12,452 bases of DNA from Streptomyces rubellomurinus (GCF_000961885.1 NZ_JZKH01000148.1:1-12452), one strand, 5' to 3'. Shown: positions 1 to 7,283, numbered from the stretch's first letter. Numbers and translations are program-made. The notes: generated by a model from the letters alone, not told the origin.

Positions 1-267
1 ACGGCCCCCGCCCCCGGCCCTAGGCCCAAAGGCCGGTGCCCGCCCGCCCCTGGTCGCTGGGTGTGTGACGGCCGTTCGTCGACCCTGGAAGGGGTGCGGT
101 CGGTCGGCCGGCCCGAATCCGCGTTCGACCGGGAATCGCGGCAGGCCGCAGGCTGTTGGCCTGTCCGCCGGACCGGACGATCCGGGCCGCCCGGGCGCGC
201 CCTTCGGCTCCATCGGGGCCGAAAACGCCGTGGCGGCCACCCGACGAAATGGTTAGCATCCCTAAAT
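1..267. other. Upstream region of the ABC exporter gene, no gene seen
   Basis: This stretch holds no convincing gene. A frame is open from base 61 into the exporter gene, but its extra 69 residues are Arg/Gly/Pro-rich and unlike an exporter N-terminus. It holds a short GC inverted repeat (CCGGG at 182-186 and CCCGG at 190-194). The only AT-rich patch lies just before the exporter start and includes a candidate -10 box at 254-259. Any upstream gene must end before this window or in its first bases. Confidence 0.5.
254..259 (+). promoter_or_regulatory. Candidate -10 box TAGCAT for a leaderless exporter mRNA
   Basis: TAGCAT fits the actinomycete -10 pattern TANNNT. It ends 8 nt before the ATG at 268, so transcription should begin at or 1 to 2 nt before that ATG. 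No Shine-Dalgarno sequence lies between, which agrees with a leaderless message. I see no good -35; TGGCGG at 231-236 has the right spacing but is a poor match. This is an inference from pattern and spacing. Confidence 0.45.
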
Positions 268-3200
268 ATGCCCGAGACTCACGGATCTACGGTGGAGCAA
301 TCCCAGCCATCCCCGAGCGGCGCCCCGGCCTCGACCCCGGCCCAGGGCCCGGCCGACACGGCCCCCGCCCCGAGCCGGGCCGTACCCGACGACGCCCCGG
401 GCCCGGCCGCCGCCGGTGACGCCCCGGAGGCCGCCGGCTGGCTGCGCCGCCTGCTCGGCTACTGCTGGCGGTCCCGCCGCAGCCTGCTGCTCGCCTTCGG
501 CGCCTCGCTGCTCGGCATGGCCGTCACCGCGCTGGTGCCGCTGGTCACCAAGCTGATCATCGACGACGTCATCACCGCCCACACCCGCCCCCTGGCGCCG
601 TGGGCGGTGGTGCTGCTGCTCGCCGCCGCCGTGGTCTTCGGCTGCACCCAGGTCCGCCGCTACTACGGCGGCCAGCTCGCCCTGGACGTCCAGCACGACA
701 TGCGGGCGGACCTGTTCCGCTCGCTCGGCCGGCTCGACGGCCACCGCCAGGACCGCCTGGACACCGGCCAGGTGGTCGGCCGCGCCACCTCCGACCTCCA
801 GCTGGTCAACGGCCTGCTCTCGATGCTGCCGATGATGACCGGCTACCTGCTGATGTTCGGCATGTCGCTGGGCGTCATGGTCTGGCTGTCCCCGCCGCTC
901 ACCCTGATCGCCCTGGTGATGGCCCCCGCGCTGTGGTGGATATCGGTGCTCAGCCGCAAGCGCCTGTTCCCCGCCACCTGGGCGGCCCAGCAGGAGGCCG
1001 CCGCCGTCGCCGGCGTGGTGGACGGCGCGATCGGCGGCGTCCGCGTGGTCAAGGGCTTCGGCCAGGAGGCGCAGGAGCTCGACAAGCTGGAGGGCGCCTC
1101 GCGGAACCTCTTCGCCGCCCGGCTGCGCTCGATCCGCCTCAACGCCCGCTACAACCCGGCGATGCAGGCGATACCCGCGCTCGCGCAGGTGGCAGTGCTG
1201 TTCTTCGGCGGCTGGCTGGCCGTCGATGGCCAGGTCTCGCTCGGCACCTTCGTCGCCTTCTCCACCTACGTCGCGCAGATGACCGGCCCGGTGCGGATGC
1301 TGACCATGGTCATCACGGTCGGCCAGCAGGCCCGGGCAGGCGTCGAGCGCGTCCTGCAGCTGATCGATGAGCGCCCGCTGGTCCAGGAGCGCCCGGGCGC
1401 GCTCACCCTGGACCTCACCCTCGACACCGACACCGACACCGACACCGCCGCCGCGCCCGCCGCCGCCGCGCCCGCCACGACCACCGCGCCCGCCACCACG
1501 GCCGGCCCCCGGACCCGGGACGTCGCCCTGGAGTTCGACCAGGTCGAGTTCCGCTACGACCCCGAACACCCCGCCCCGGTCCTGCACGGCCTCAGCCTGA
1601 CGCTGGCCCCCGGCGAGACCCTCGCCCTGGTCGGAGCCTCCGGCTCCGGCAAGTCGACGGTGGCCCAGCTGGTGCCCCGCTTCTACGACCCGGCCGCCGG
1701 CGCCGTCCGCCTCTACGGCCACGACCTGCGCGACCTCAGCCTGGACTCGGTCCGCGCGGCGGTCGGCATCGTCCCCGAGGAGAGCTTCCTGTTCTCGGAG
1801 TCGGTCGCCACCAACATCGCGTACGGCCGCCCGGACGCCACCGACGAGCAGATCGTCGCCGCCGCTCGGGCCGCCCAGGCCGACGAGTTCATCCGCGCGC
1901 TCCCGGAGGGCTACGACACCAAGGTCGGCGAGCAGGGGCTGACCCTCTCCGGCGGCCAGCGCCAGCGCATCGCCCTCGCCCGGGCGATCCTCACCGACCC
2001 CCGCATCCTGCTGCTGGACGACGCCACCTCGGCGGTCGACCCGCAGATCGAGGCGGAGATCCACGACGCCCTGCGGTCCGTGATGACCGGCCGCACCACG
2101 CTGCTGATCGCCCACCGCCGCTCGACCCTCCAGCTCGCCGACCGGATCGCCGTCCTGGAGCAGGGCCGGCTGCTGGACATCGGTACGCACGAGGAACTCG
2201 ACGCCCGATGTCCCCAGTACCGGGCCCTGATCACCGACCCCGAGGCCGGCCGCACCCCGGCCGCCCAGGACGGGCAGCACGACTCCCCGGCCGACCCGGC
2301 CCTGGCCGACCGCACCGAGCGGGCCGACCAGACCGACCAGACCGACCAAGCCGACCGGCCCGCCCCGGCCGCCGAGCGGACGCCCGACCTCCCCACGCCC
2401 GACCTCCCCACCCCCGCCCTGGCCAAGGCGGCCCGCAGCGCCGACCCCGAGCTGCTGGCCAAGGTCGCCGCCCTGCCGCCCGCGACCGACTCCCCGGCCG
2501 TCCCCCGCGCCGAGGCCGAGGCGGGCGACCCCGACTTCACCCTCGGCCGCCTGCTGCGCCCCTTCCGTCGCCCGCTGGCGCTCGCCTTCCTGCTGGTCGC
2601 CCTGGACGCGGCCGCCGCCCTGGTGCTCCCGGTACTGATCCGGAACGGCATCGACGAGGGCGTGAGCAAGAGCCTGATGTCCGGGGTCGCGGTGGCCGGG
2701 CTCGTCGCGCTGGTCGTGGTGCTGCTGGACTGGCTGGTGCAGGGCGCCGAGAACCGGGTCAGCGGCCGGACCGGCGAGCGCGTGCTGTACACGCTGCGGC
2801 TGAAGATCTTCGCCCACCTCAACCGGCTCGGCCTGGACTACTACGAGCGCGAGCTGACCGGCCGGATCATGACCCGGATGACCACCGACCTGGACTCGCT
2901 GACGTCCTTCCTGCAGACCGGCCTGGTCACCGCCGTGGTCAGCCTGCTGACCTTCGCGGGCATCTTCGCCGCCCTGCTGATCATCGACGCGGGCCTGGCC
3001 CTGGTGGTCTTCGCGGTGCTGCCGCTGCTGGTGATCGCGACCCTGGTGTTCCGCCGGAAGTCCAGGGAGCAGTACGAGCTGTCCCGCGACCTCATCAGCA
3101 CGGTCAACGCCGACCTGCAGGAGAACGTGGCCGGCATGCGCATCGTCCAGGCCTTCCGCCGCCTGGACACCAACACCGACCGCTTCGTCGCCCGCGGCAT

Positions 3201-4293
3201 CGCCTACCGCGACGCCCGCGTCCGCGCGCAGCTCTACATCTCGCTGTACTTCCCGTTCGTCCAGTTCCTCTCCAGCGTGGCCGCCGCGCTGGTGCTGATC
3301 GTGGGCGCGGCCCGGGTCGACGACAAGACGCTGACGGTCGGCGCTCTGGTCGCGTACCTGCTGTACATCGACCTGTTCTTCGCGCCGGTCAACCAGCTGT
3401 CCCAGGTGTTCGACGGCTACCAGCAGGCCTCGGTCGGCCTCGGCCGGATCCGCGAGCTGCTGCGCACCCCGACCACCACCGCGCAGGCGGCCGACCCGGT
3501 GCCGGTCGACGGTCGGCTGCGCGGCGAGATCGCCTTCGAGGGCGTCGGCTTCGCCTACAACGGCGGTGCGGACGGCGCCCCGGAGGTGCTGAGCGACGTG
3601 AACCTGCACATCCCGGCCGGTCAGACGGTGGCGCTGGTCGGCGAGACCGGCGCCGGGAAGTCGACGCTGGTCAAGCTGGTCGCCCGGTTCTACGACGCGA
3701 CGGCTGGCACCGTGCGGGTCGACGGGGTCGACCTCACCCGCTACGACCTGGCGCAGTACCGCCACCGGCTGGGCGTGGTGCCGCAGGAGGCCTACCTGTT
3801 CGCGGGCACCGTGCGCGAGGCGATCGCGTACGGGCGGCCGGACGCCACGGCGGCCGAGGTGGAGGAGGCGGCCCGGGCGGTCGGCGCGCACGACATGATC
3901 GTCCGACTGTCGGGAGGCTACGACCACGAGGTCGCGGGCCGCGGGCGAAACCTCTCGGCGGGCCAGCGCCAGCTGATCGCGCTCGCCCGGGCCGAACTCG
4001 TCGACCCGGACGTCCTGTTGCTCGACGAGGCCACCGCGGCACTCGACCTGGCCACCGAGGCGGCGGTCAACCGGGCCGCGGACCGGCTCAGCGGCGGCCG
4101 CACCACGCTGGTCATCGCCCACCGCCTGACCACCGCGGAACGTGCCGACCGGGTGGTCGTGCTGGACCACGGCCGGGTGGTCGAGGACGGCACGCACACC
4201 GAACTGCTCGCCCGGGGCGGGACGTACGCCCGGCTCTGGCAGGCGTTCATCGCGGAGGGCCACCACGCGGCCGAGCCGGTCCCGGCCGGTTAG
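268..4293 (+). CDS. Fused full-length ABC exporter (TMD-NBD-TMD-NBD) with asymmetric ATPase sites
   Basis: A 1341-aa type IV ABC exporter with both halves in one chain, probably an efflux pump in the plasma membrane; the substrate cannot be told. A disordered Pro/Ala N-terminus precedes TMD1 (about residues 60-375) and NBD1 (about 418-655). A roughly 100-residue acidic, Pro-rich linker joins this to TMD2 (about 757-1075) and NBD2 (about 1085-1330). NBD1 has Walker A GASGSGKST (456-464), LSGGQ (560-564), Walker B ending LLLDD (D584, D585) and H616. Its Q-loop glutamine is Glu504. NBD2 has Walker A GETGAGKST (1125-1133), Q1173, LSAGQ (1229-1233), LLLDE with catalytic Glu1254, and H1285. Most relatives are two separate half-transporter genes, though fused forms exist in actinobacteria (for example mycobacterial Rv0194). 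ATG 268 was chosen because a -10-like box precedes it and the frame upstream does not look like protein; GTG 292 is the alternative. The gene appears monocistronic. Confidence 0.93.
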   Translation: MPETHGSTVEQSQPSPSGAPASTPAQGPADTAPAPSRAVPDDAPGPAAAGDAPEAAGWLRRLLGYCWRSRRSLLLAFGASLLGMAVTALVPLVTKLIIDDVITAHTRPLAPWAVVLLLAAAVVFGCTQVRRYYGGQLALDVQHDMRADLFRSLGRLDGHRQDRLDTGQVVGRATSDLQLVNGLLSMLPMMTGYLLMFGMSLGVMVWLSPPLTLIALVMAPALWWISVLSRKRLFPATWAAQQEAAAVAGVVDGAIGGVRVVKGFGQEAQELDKLEGASRNLFAARLRSIRLNARYNPAMQAIPALAQVAVLFFGGWLAVDGQVSLGTFVAFSTYVAQMTGPVRMLTMVITVGQQARAGVERVLQLIDERPLVQERPGALTLDLTLDTDTDTDTAAAPAAAAPATTTAPATTAGPRTRDVALEFDQVEFRYDPEHPAPVLHGLSLTLAPGETLALVGASGSGKSTVAQLVPRFYDPAAGAVRLYGHDLRDLSLDSVRAAVGIVPEESFLFSESVATNIAYGRPDATDEQIVAAARAAQADEFIRALPEGYDTKVGEQGLTLSGGQRQRIALARAILTDPRILLLDDATSAVDPQIEAEIHDALRSVMTGRTTLLIAHRRSTLQLADRIAVLEQGRLLDIGTHEELDARCPQYRALITDPEAGRTPAAQDGQHDSPADPALADRTERADQTDQTDQADRPAPAAERTPDLPTPDLPTPALAKAARSADPELLAKVAALPPATDSPAVPRAEAEAGDPDFTLGRLLRPFRRPLALAFLLVALDAAAALVLPVLIRNGIDEGVSKSLMSGVAVAGLVALVVVLLDWLVQGAENRVSGRTGERVLYTLRLKIFAHLNRLGLDYYERELTGRIMTRMTTDLDSLTSFLQTGLVTAVVSLLTFAGIFAALLIIDAGLALVVFAVLPLLVIATLVFRRKSREQYELSRDLISTVNADLQENVAGMRIVQAFRRLDTNTDRFVARGIAYRDARVRAQLYISLYFPFVQFLSSVAAALVLIVGAARVDDKTLTVGALVAYLLYIDLFFAPVNQLSQVFDGYQQASVGLGRIRELLRTPTTTAQAADPVPVDGRLRGEIAFEGVGFAYNGGADGAPEVLSDVNLHIPAGQTVALVGETGAGKSTLVKLVARFYDATAGTVRVDGVDLTRYDLAQYRHRLGVVPQEAYLFAGTVREAIAYGRPDATAAEVEEAARAVGAHDMIVRLSGGYDHEVAGRGRNLSAGQRQLIALARAELVDPDVLLLDEATAALDLATEAAVNRAADRLSGGRTTLVIAHRLTTAERADRVVVLDHGRVVEDGTHTELLARGGTYARLWQAFIAEGHHAAEPVPAG
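1423..1446 (+). repeat. GACACC x4 hexanucleotide repeat inside the exporter gene
   Basis: Four perfect GACACC units encode an Asp-Thr run, followed by an Ala/Pro/Thr-rich stretch up to about base 1510. They lie between TMD1 and NBD1. The period of six keeps the frame, so slippage would change only linker length. Half-transporters normally have a short coupling segment here, so this insertion is unusual. Confidence 0.8.
2383..2412 (+). repeat. Tandem 15-bp repeat in the linker between exporter halves
   Basis: Two 15-bp units differ only in the last base (CCCGACCTCCCCACG, then CCCGACCTCCCCACC). They encode PDLPT twice. Just before them (about 2325-2355) the coding sequence repeats Asp-Gln-Thr. 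Both sit in the low-complexity linker joining the two halves, where a fusion junction would be expected. Confidence 0.75.
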
Positions 4294-4325
4294 CCCGCGG
4301 AGCGCCGCCGCACCTGACGGCCGGA

Positions 4326-4353
4326 CGGGCCCGGTCGACTCCGACCGGGTCCG
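4326..4353 (+). terminator. Strong hairpin after the ABC exporter gene
   Basis: Arms CGGGCCCGGTCG (4326-4337) and CGACCGGGTCCG (4342-4353) form a 12-bp stem with one G-U pair in the plus-strand RNA, closed by the loop ACTC. It starts 33 nt after the exporter stop codon. No U-run follows, as is common for actinomycete terminators. It lies between convergent genes and could help stop transcription from both sides. Confidence 0.6.
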
Positions 4354-4440
4354 ACCGCGTTCGACCGCACCTGACCGTGCTCGAACCCGATCCGCCTCGA
4401 TCCGACCCGATCCGGCCAGATCCGGCCCGTTCCCTCCCGG
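4337..4440. repeat. Degenerate tandem repeat with a 10-bp period
   Basis: About ten successive 10-bp units fill the space between the convergent exporter and ATP-grasp genes. From 4341 to about 4380 the units resemble CCGACCGNGT. From 4389 to 4428 they read GATCCGNCCN four times. The register is kept for about 100 bp without an indel. The first unit overlaps the right arm of the hairpin at 4326-4353. I know no named element with this pattern. Confidence 0.6.
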
Positions 4441-4446
4441 GCTGCC

Positions 4447-4472
4447 CGACAGGACGGCCCGACAGGACGGCC
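4447..4472. repeat. Tandem 13-bp repeat in the convergent spacer
   Basis: Two copies of the 13-mer CGACAGGACGGCC sit next to each other, followed by a G/C-only run up to the stop codon of the leftward ATP-grasp gene. On the minus strand this is the immediate 3' flank of that gene. The GC-only run can form short stems, but I see no clean terminator hairpin here. Confidence 0.5.
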
Positions 4473-4494
4473 CCCGCCGGGCCGGGCCCCGTCG

Positions 4495-5418
4495 TCAGGC
4501 GGCGATCAGCGAGGCCAGCAGCCCGGAGGCGTCGATCCCGTGCGGCAGGTCGCTGACCTGCCCGTCCCCGACCTCGACCACCCGCCAGCCGGAGCCGTCC
4601 GCCAGCCGGGCGAGGTCGGTCGTGACGAACCGGCAGCCGAGCGCCCGGACCAGCGCGGAAACGTCGGCGAGGTCGGGCTCGGCGGCGAGGTGCGGGGTGT
4701 CCGGGTGCGGCCCGATCAGGACCGGCCGCCCGTCCAGCCACCACACCCGCGCCTCCACGGCGCGCCCGCCTCCGCCTCCGCCGTCGCCCCCGGCCGGCGC
4801 ACCGTCCGCGCGCTCGAACCGCTCGTACCGCCGCAGCACCACCCCGCCGGCCAGGAACTCGCCCTGCAGCTCGACGAACCGCCCCACCACCCGGCCGACC
4901 GCCGCCAGATCCGCCAACTCCGGCACGTAGCAGGCCTCGTGCCACTCGTGCTTGCGCGACTTCACGTAGTCCTTGACGACCGCCGGTCCGCTCCCGCCGA
5001 GCCGTGCCACCGCCGCCGCCAGCTCCTCCGGCCCGGGGCCCTCCGCCGAGCCGTCCCACGGGATCCACGTGCTGTCCGGGGTCGCGCCCTCGAACACCCG
5101 GTACCAGCCCGGCAGTTCATGCGCCGCCGCGTACCCGGCCGCACTGGTCAGCAGGGTGCCGCTGCGCCCGGCGAGCGCGGCGGCGAACTCGGCGTAGCGG
5201 GCCGAGGGCACCATCCAGCCCCGGTACCAGAGCGGGCCGCTGTCCTCCGGTACCTGCCGGACGGCCTCCCGGGCGTCCCCGCCGAGCAGCGCGTCGTGAT
5301 CCACCAGGTGGTGCCGCCCGCCCAACTCCCGCAGCAGCCGGGCCTCCCAGGCGAAGTGCGGGTCGGGCCGGCGCGGGTTGAGCGGATCGGCGGGGAAGAT
5401 GATCGCGGGTACACGCAT
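4495..5418 (-). CDS. ATP-grasp domain protein, R2K-clade type
   Basis: A 307-aa soluble protein resembling ATP-grasp proteins of the R2K clade (DUF4343-like), which are predicted to ligate an amine to a carboxylate. The substrate is unknown. Visible motifs are VVKDYVKSRKHEWHEACYVP (147-166) with Lys149, Lys153 and Lys156. They also include GGVVLRRYE (191-199), a basic/acidic pair Glu222/Arg224, and RVVEVGDGQVSD (279-290) with likely metal-binding acidic residues Glu282 and Asp285. A Gly-rich insert at about 210-218 (bases 4765-4791) looks like a loop expansion. The ATG at 5418 was chosen because the conserved N-terminus (VPAIIFPADPL) begins there; the 40 residues open upstream would overlap the divergent NUDIX promoter region. 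The gene is convergent with the exporter and divergent from the NUDIX gene, 97 bp away. Family assignment is from motif memory. Confidence 0.8.
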   Translation of the reverse strand: MRVPAIIFPADPLNPRRPDPHFAWEARLLRELGGRHHLVDHDALLGGDAREAVRQVPEDSGPLWYRGWMVPSARYAEFAAALAGRSGTLLTSAAGYAAAHELPGWYRVFEGATPDSTWIPWDGSAEGPGPEELAAAVARLGGSGPAVVKDYVKSRKHEWHEACYVPELADLAAVGRVVGRFVELQGEFLAGGVVLRRYERFERADGAPAGGDGGGGGGRAVEARVWWLDGRPVLIGPHPDTPHLAAEPDLADVSALVRALGCRFVTTDLARLADGSGWRVVEVGDGQVSDLPHGIDASGLLASLIAA

Positions 5419-5426
5419 GGCGGTCA

Positions 5427-5432
5427 GGGTAC
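5427..5432 (-). promoter_or_regulatory. Candidate -10 box TACCCT for the ATP-grasp gene
   Basis: On the minus strand TACCCT lies 8 nt before the ATG at 5418. There is no Shine-Dalgarno sequence in between (GACCGCC). This fits a leaderless or nearly leaderless start. No convincing -35 is visible, so this is a weak inference. Confidence 0.3.
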
Positions 5433-5480
5433 GGCCGGCGGGCGGGGCGGGGGAGCGGTCGGCACCGTGCCGGAATCCGC

Positions 5481-5509
5481 TCGACGCCCCCACCGGCCGC
5501 TGCGAGAGT
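5481..5509 (+). promoter_or_regulatory. Candidate promoter for the NUDIX gene (leaderless)
   Basis: TCGACG (5481-5486), a 17-nt spacer and GAGAGT (5504-5509) resemble a -35/-10 pair. The -10-like box ends 6 nt before the ATG at 5516, placing the predicted +1 on the A of the start codon. The GAGAG inside the box could instead act as a weak ribosome binding site. Modest support. Confidence 0.35.
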
Positions 5510-5515
5510 GGTCCG

Positions 5516-6046
5516 ATGCGAAAACTGCTGCGCCGCAAGCGCGTTCCCCGTCAGGCCGCCCGCACGGTGGTGCTGGACGGGGACGGCTCGGTCTTCCTGC
5601 TCCGGTCCGACAACGACGAGGTGGGCGTGCACTGGACCATGCCGGGCGGCGGCCTGGAACCGGGGGAGACACCGCGGGAGGGCGCCCGCCGGGAACTCTG
5701 GGAGGAGACCGGCTGGACCGACCTCGAACCGGGCCCGCTGCTCTGCACCTGGGAGCACGACTTCACCTGGCACGGCACCCCCGTGCGCCAGCACGAGCAC
5801 ATCTACCTCACCACCGGCCCGCACCGCGGCCCGGTCGGCGACGTCAGCGCGGTGCACGCCACCGACCGCATCCTCGACTGGCGCTGGTGGACCCGGGCCG
5901 ACCTCGCCGACGAGAACGCCGACGCGCTCTGGCCGCCCCGACTGCCGGAACTGCTGGACGCCGTGCGGGAGGGCTGGGTCGTCGAGGGGCGCACCCCGGT
6001 GCCGGTCGACCTGGGGTACGTCCCGAACGCCCCGGTGGTCCGCTGA
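5516..6046 (+). CDS. NUDIX hydrolase
   Basis: A 176-aa cytoplasmic NUDIX hydrolase, expected to cleave a nucleoside-diphosphate-linked compound with Mg2+; the substrate cannot be read from the sequence. The Nudix box is complete at residues 45-67. It starts at Gly45, has Glu51, and ends in RELWEETGW (59-67), matching GX5EX7REUXEEXGU. A basic N-terminus (MRKLLRRKR) precedes a normal beta strand (ARTVVLDGDGSVFLLR). Length is normal for the family. The ATG at 5516 was chosen because it precedes the conserved first strand closely and has a -10-like box 6 nt upstream. An upstream in-frame ATG near 5378 would overlap the divergent ATP-grasp gene. The gene looks monocistronic and ends before a block of hairpin-forming repeats. 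Confidence 0.92.
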   Translation: MRKLLRRKRVPRQAARTVVLDGDGSVFLLRSDNDEVGVHWTMPGGGLEPGETPREGARRELWEETGWTDLEPGPLLCTWEHDFTWHGTPVRQHEHIYLTTGPHRGPVGDVSAVHATDRILDWRWWTRADLADENADALWPPRLPELLDAVREGWVVEGRTPVPVDLGYVPNAPVVR

Positions 6047-6074
6047 CGATCCGCTCGGCCGAGTGACGACGACC

Positions 6075-6182
6075 GGGCCGCCACGGACGTCCGGGCCGCC
6101 GCGGACGGCGGGGCCGCCGCGGACGGCGGGGCCGCCGCGGACGGCGGGGCCGCCGCGGACGCCCGGGCAACCACAGGCGTCC
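6075..6182. repeat. Six 18-bp tandem repeats forming hairpins in a convergent spacer
   Basis: Six end-to-end 18-bp units based on GGGCCGCCGCGGACGGCG fill most of the gap between the NUDIX gene and the leftward gene at 6204. Units 2 to 4 (6093-6146) are identical. Unit 5 differs in the last bases, unit 1 (6075-6092) in four positions, and unit 6 (6165-6182) is diverged. At each junction of the central units CCGCCG and CGGCGG can pair around a CGGA loop, so the RNA is a row of small hairpins. A role in ending transcription from both sides fits the position but is inferred. Confidence 0.8.
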
Positions 6183-6203
6183 GGCCTGCAGGGGCGGGGT
6201 CCG

Positions 6204-7283
6204 CTAGGGGCGTCCGCCCCGCCGACCCCGTCCGGACGGGGTGGACTCCCAGCCGTGCAGGTCCAACTCCCGGTCGTGCAGCGCGCCGGGGTTCATCAGC
6301 ACCGTCAGCCGGGCGGTGCCCAGCCGCTCGACGGTGAGCCCGGTCGCGGACAGCAGCTGCTCGGTCGGCACCGACACGGCGATGGCGGGCCGCCAGGACG
6401 GCAGGACGACCAGGCTGGTGCCACGTCCGACCCGGACGGTGTGCGCCGCGACCCGGACCGGCGCCCGCTCCTCCGGCCGTCCGGCGGCCTCGGGCTGGCC
6501 GGGGCCGGAGCTGATCAGGATGCCCAGCGGCGGCTCGGCACGGCCGAGCCCGGCACCGGGGCCGGCCCCGGCCTCGACGACCCCACCGGCCGCCCAGCCC
6601 GCACCCGCCCCCGCCCAGCCCGCGCCCGGCGGCACCCAGGCGGCCACCGCATCGGCGGCCGGAGCCGGTTGGAGGTTCGTGGCGCCGTGCGTCGGGGCGC
6701 CTTCGTGGGCTGCTCCGGGGCCGGTACGGAGATCGGCTCGGGGTGCCGTCCCGGCCGGGTCGGTCGCGGCCGTCTCCCGTGCGGCCGCCTCCTGCCCGGT
6801 CGGGGCCGACTGGGGGTGCATCCGGCGCAGTCGACGTGAGGGCGAGGGCCGCAACGGGCCGAGCCCGTGCGGCCGCTCGCGCACCGGACGCGGCAGCGCC
6901 ACCGGGGCCGGCACGGGCCCCGGCGTCGGCGCCGACTGACCGGAAGGCGCAGGCGCAGCCGCCAGCGCCTGGACGTCCCGCGCCCGACCCTCCTGCGGTG
7001 CGACGTCCGGCAGTTCGACAGCTCGCGGCCCGGCGTCCCGCACCGCGACCTCCCGCACCGCCGCATCCCGCACCGCCGCATCCCGCACCGCCGCGTCGCG
7101 CGGCCCGCGCGGCTGCGGCACCGAGTCGTGCCGGGCGAGGCCGGACGGCTCCGCGTCGGCCGGGCCGGGGTCGGCGGCCGTCGTGATCGAGCAGCGCGCG
7201 GCGGGCGGAGGCGGGGCCCCGGCACCGTCCACCGGCGGGCACGGTCGGGACGGGTCGGTGGCGGTGGGGTGGAGCGAAGTCAT
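6204..7283 (-). CDS. Hypothetical protein: disordered Ala/Pro-rich N-terminus and short ordered C-terminal domain
   Basis: A 359-aa protein of a family I do not recognise. Coding is supported by strong G/C third positions, especially in the C-terminal third, and by a plausible ribosome binding site GAAGGG (7291-7296) 7 nt before the ATG. Residues 1-265 are Ala/Pro/Gly/Arg-rich and probably disordered. They include four to five copies of a DAAVR-like pentapeptide (63-82) and a Gly/Ala/Trp stretch (GAGWAGAGAGW) near 230. The last 90 or so residues look folded and beta-rich (VRVAAHTVRVGRGTSLVVLP, then AIAVSVPTEQLL, then RLTVLMNPGALHDRELDLHGW). No signal peptide or membrane segment is apparent. 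It is divergent from the amino-acid permease, with 315 bp between. Met155 is a possible internal start but lacks a ribosome binding site. No function is assigned. Confidence 0.72.
   Translation of the reverse strand: MTSLHPTATDPSRPCPPVDGAGAPPPPAARCSITTAADPGPADAEPSGLARHDSVPQPRGPRDAAVRDAAVRDAAVREVAVRDAGPRAVELPDVAPQEGRARDVQALAAAPAPSGQSAPTPGPVPAPVALPRPVRERPHGLGPLRPSPSRRLRRMHPQSAPTGQEAAARETAATDPAGTAPRADLRTGPGAAHEGAPTHGATNLQPAPAADAVAAWVPPGAGWAGAGAGWAAGGVVEAGAGPGAGLGRAEPPLGILISSGPGQPEAAGRPEERAPVRVAAHTVRVGRGTSLVVLPSWRPAIAVSVPTEQLLSATGLTVERLGTARLTVLMNPGALHDRELDLHGWESTPSGRGRRGGRP
7036..7095 (-). repeat. Four 15-bp tandem repeats within the hypothetical gene
   Basis: Four successive 15-bp units (plus-strand TCCCGCACCGCCGCA; units two and three identical) encode the repeated DAAVR/EVAVR pentapeptides. 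The period is a multiple of three, so copy-number change would keep the frame. The repeat probably arose by slippage in a disordered region. Confidence 0.75.

Noticed and set aside
20..259. 79-codon minus-strand frame upstream of the exporter
   Set aside because: Its start codon overlaps the exporter -10 box, it has no ribosome binding site and the product is low-complexity.
262..4266. Open frame of 1334 codons antisense to the exporter gene
   Set aside because: It is in register with a gene whose third positions are nearly all G/C, which removes stop codons on the other strand. The translation is low-complexity (Gly, Arg, Asp, Gln, Val) with no domain.
2208..4556. Open frame of 782 codons in another plus-strand frame of the exporter
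   Set aside because: Pro/Arg/Gly-rich shadow of the true frame. It continues into the 10-bp repeat only because that repeat lacks stops.
6075..6182. The 18-bp array as a CRISPR
   Set aside because: Units are directly adjacent with no unique spacers, and no cas gene is present.
6061..6206. Frame reading PPRTAG repeats as a C-terminal extension or separate repeat protein
   Set aside because: The NUDIX gene stops at 6046 with a normal family length, and the repeated hexapeptide only reflects the 18-bp DNA period.
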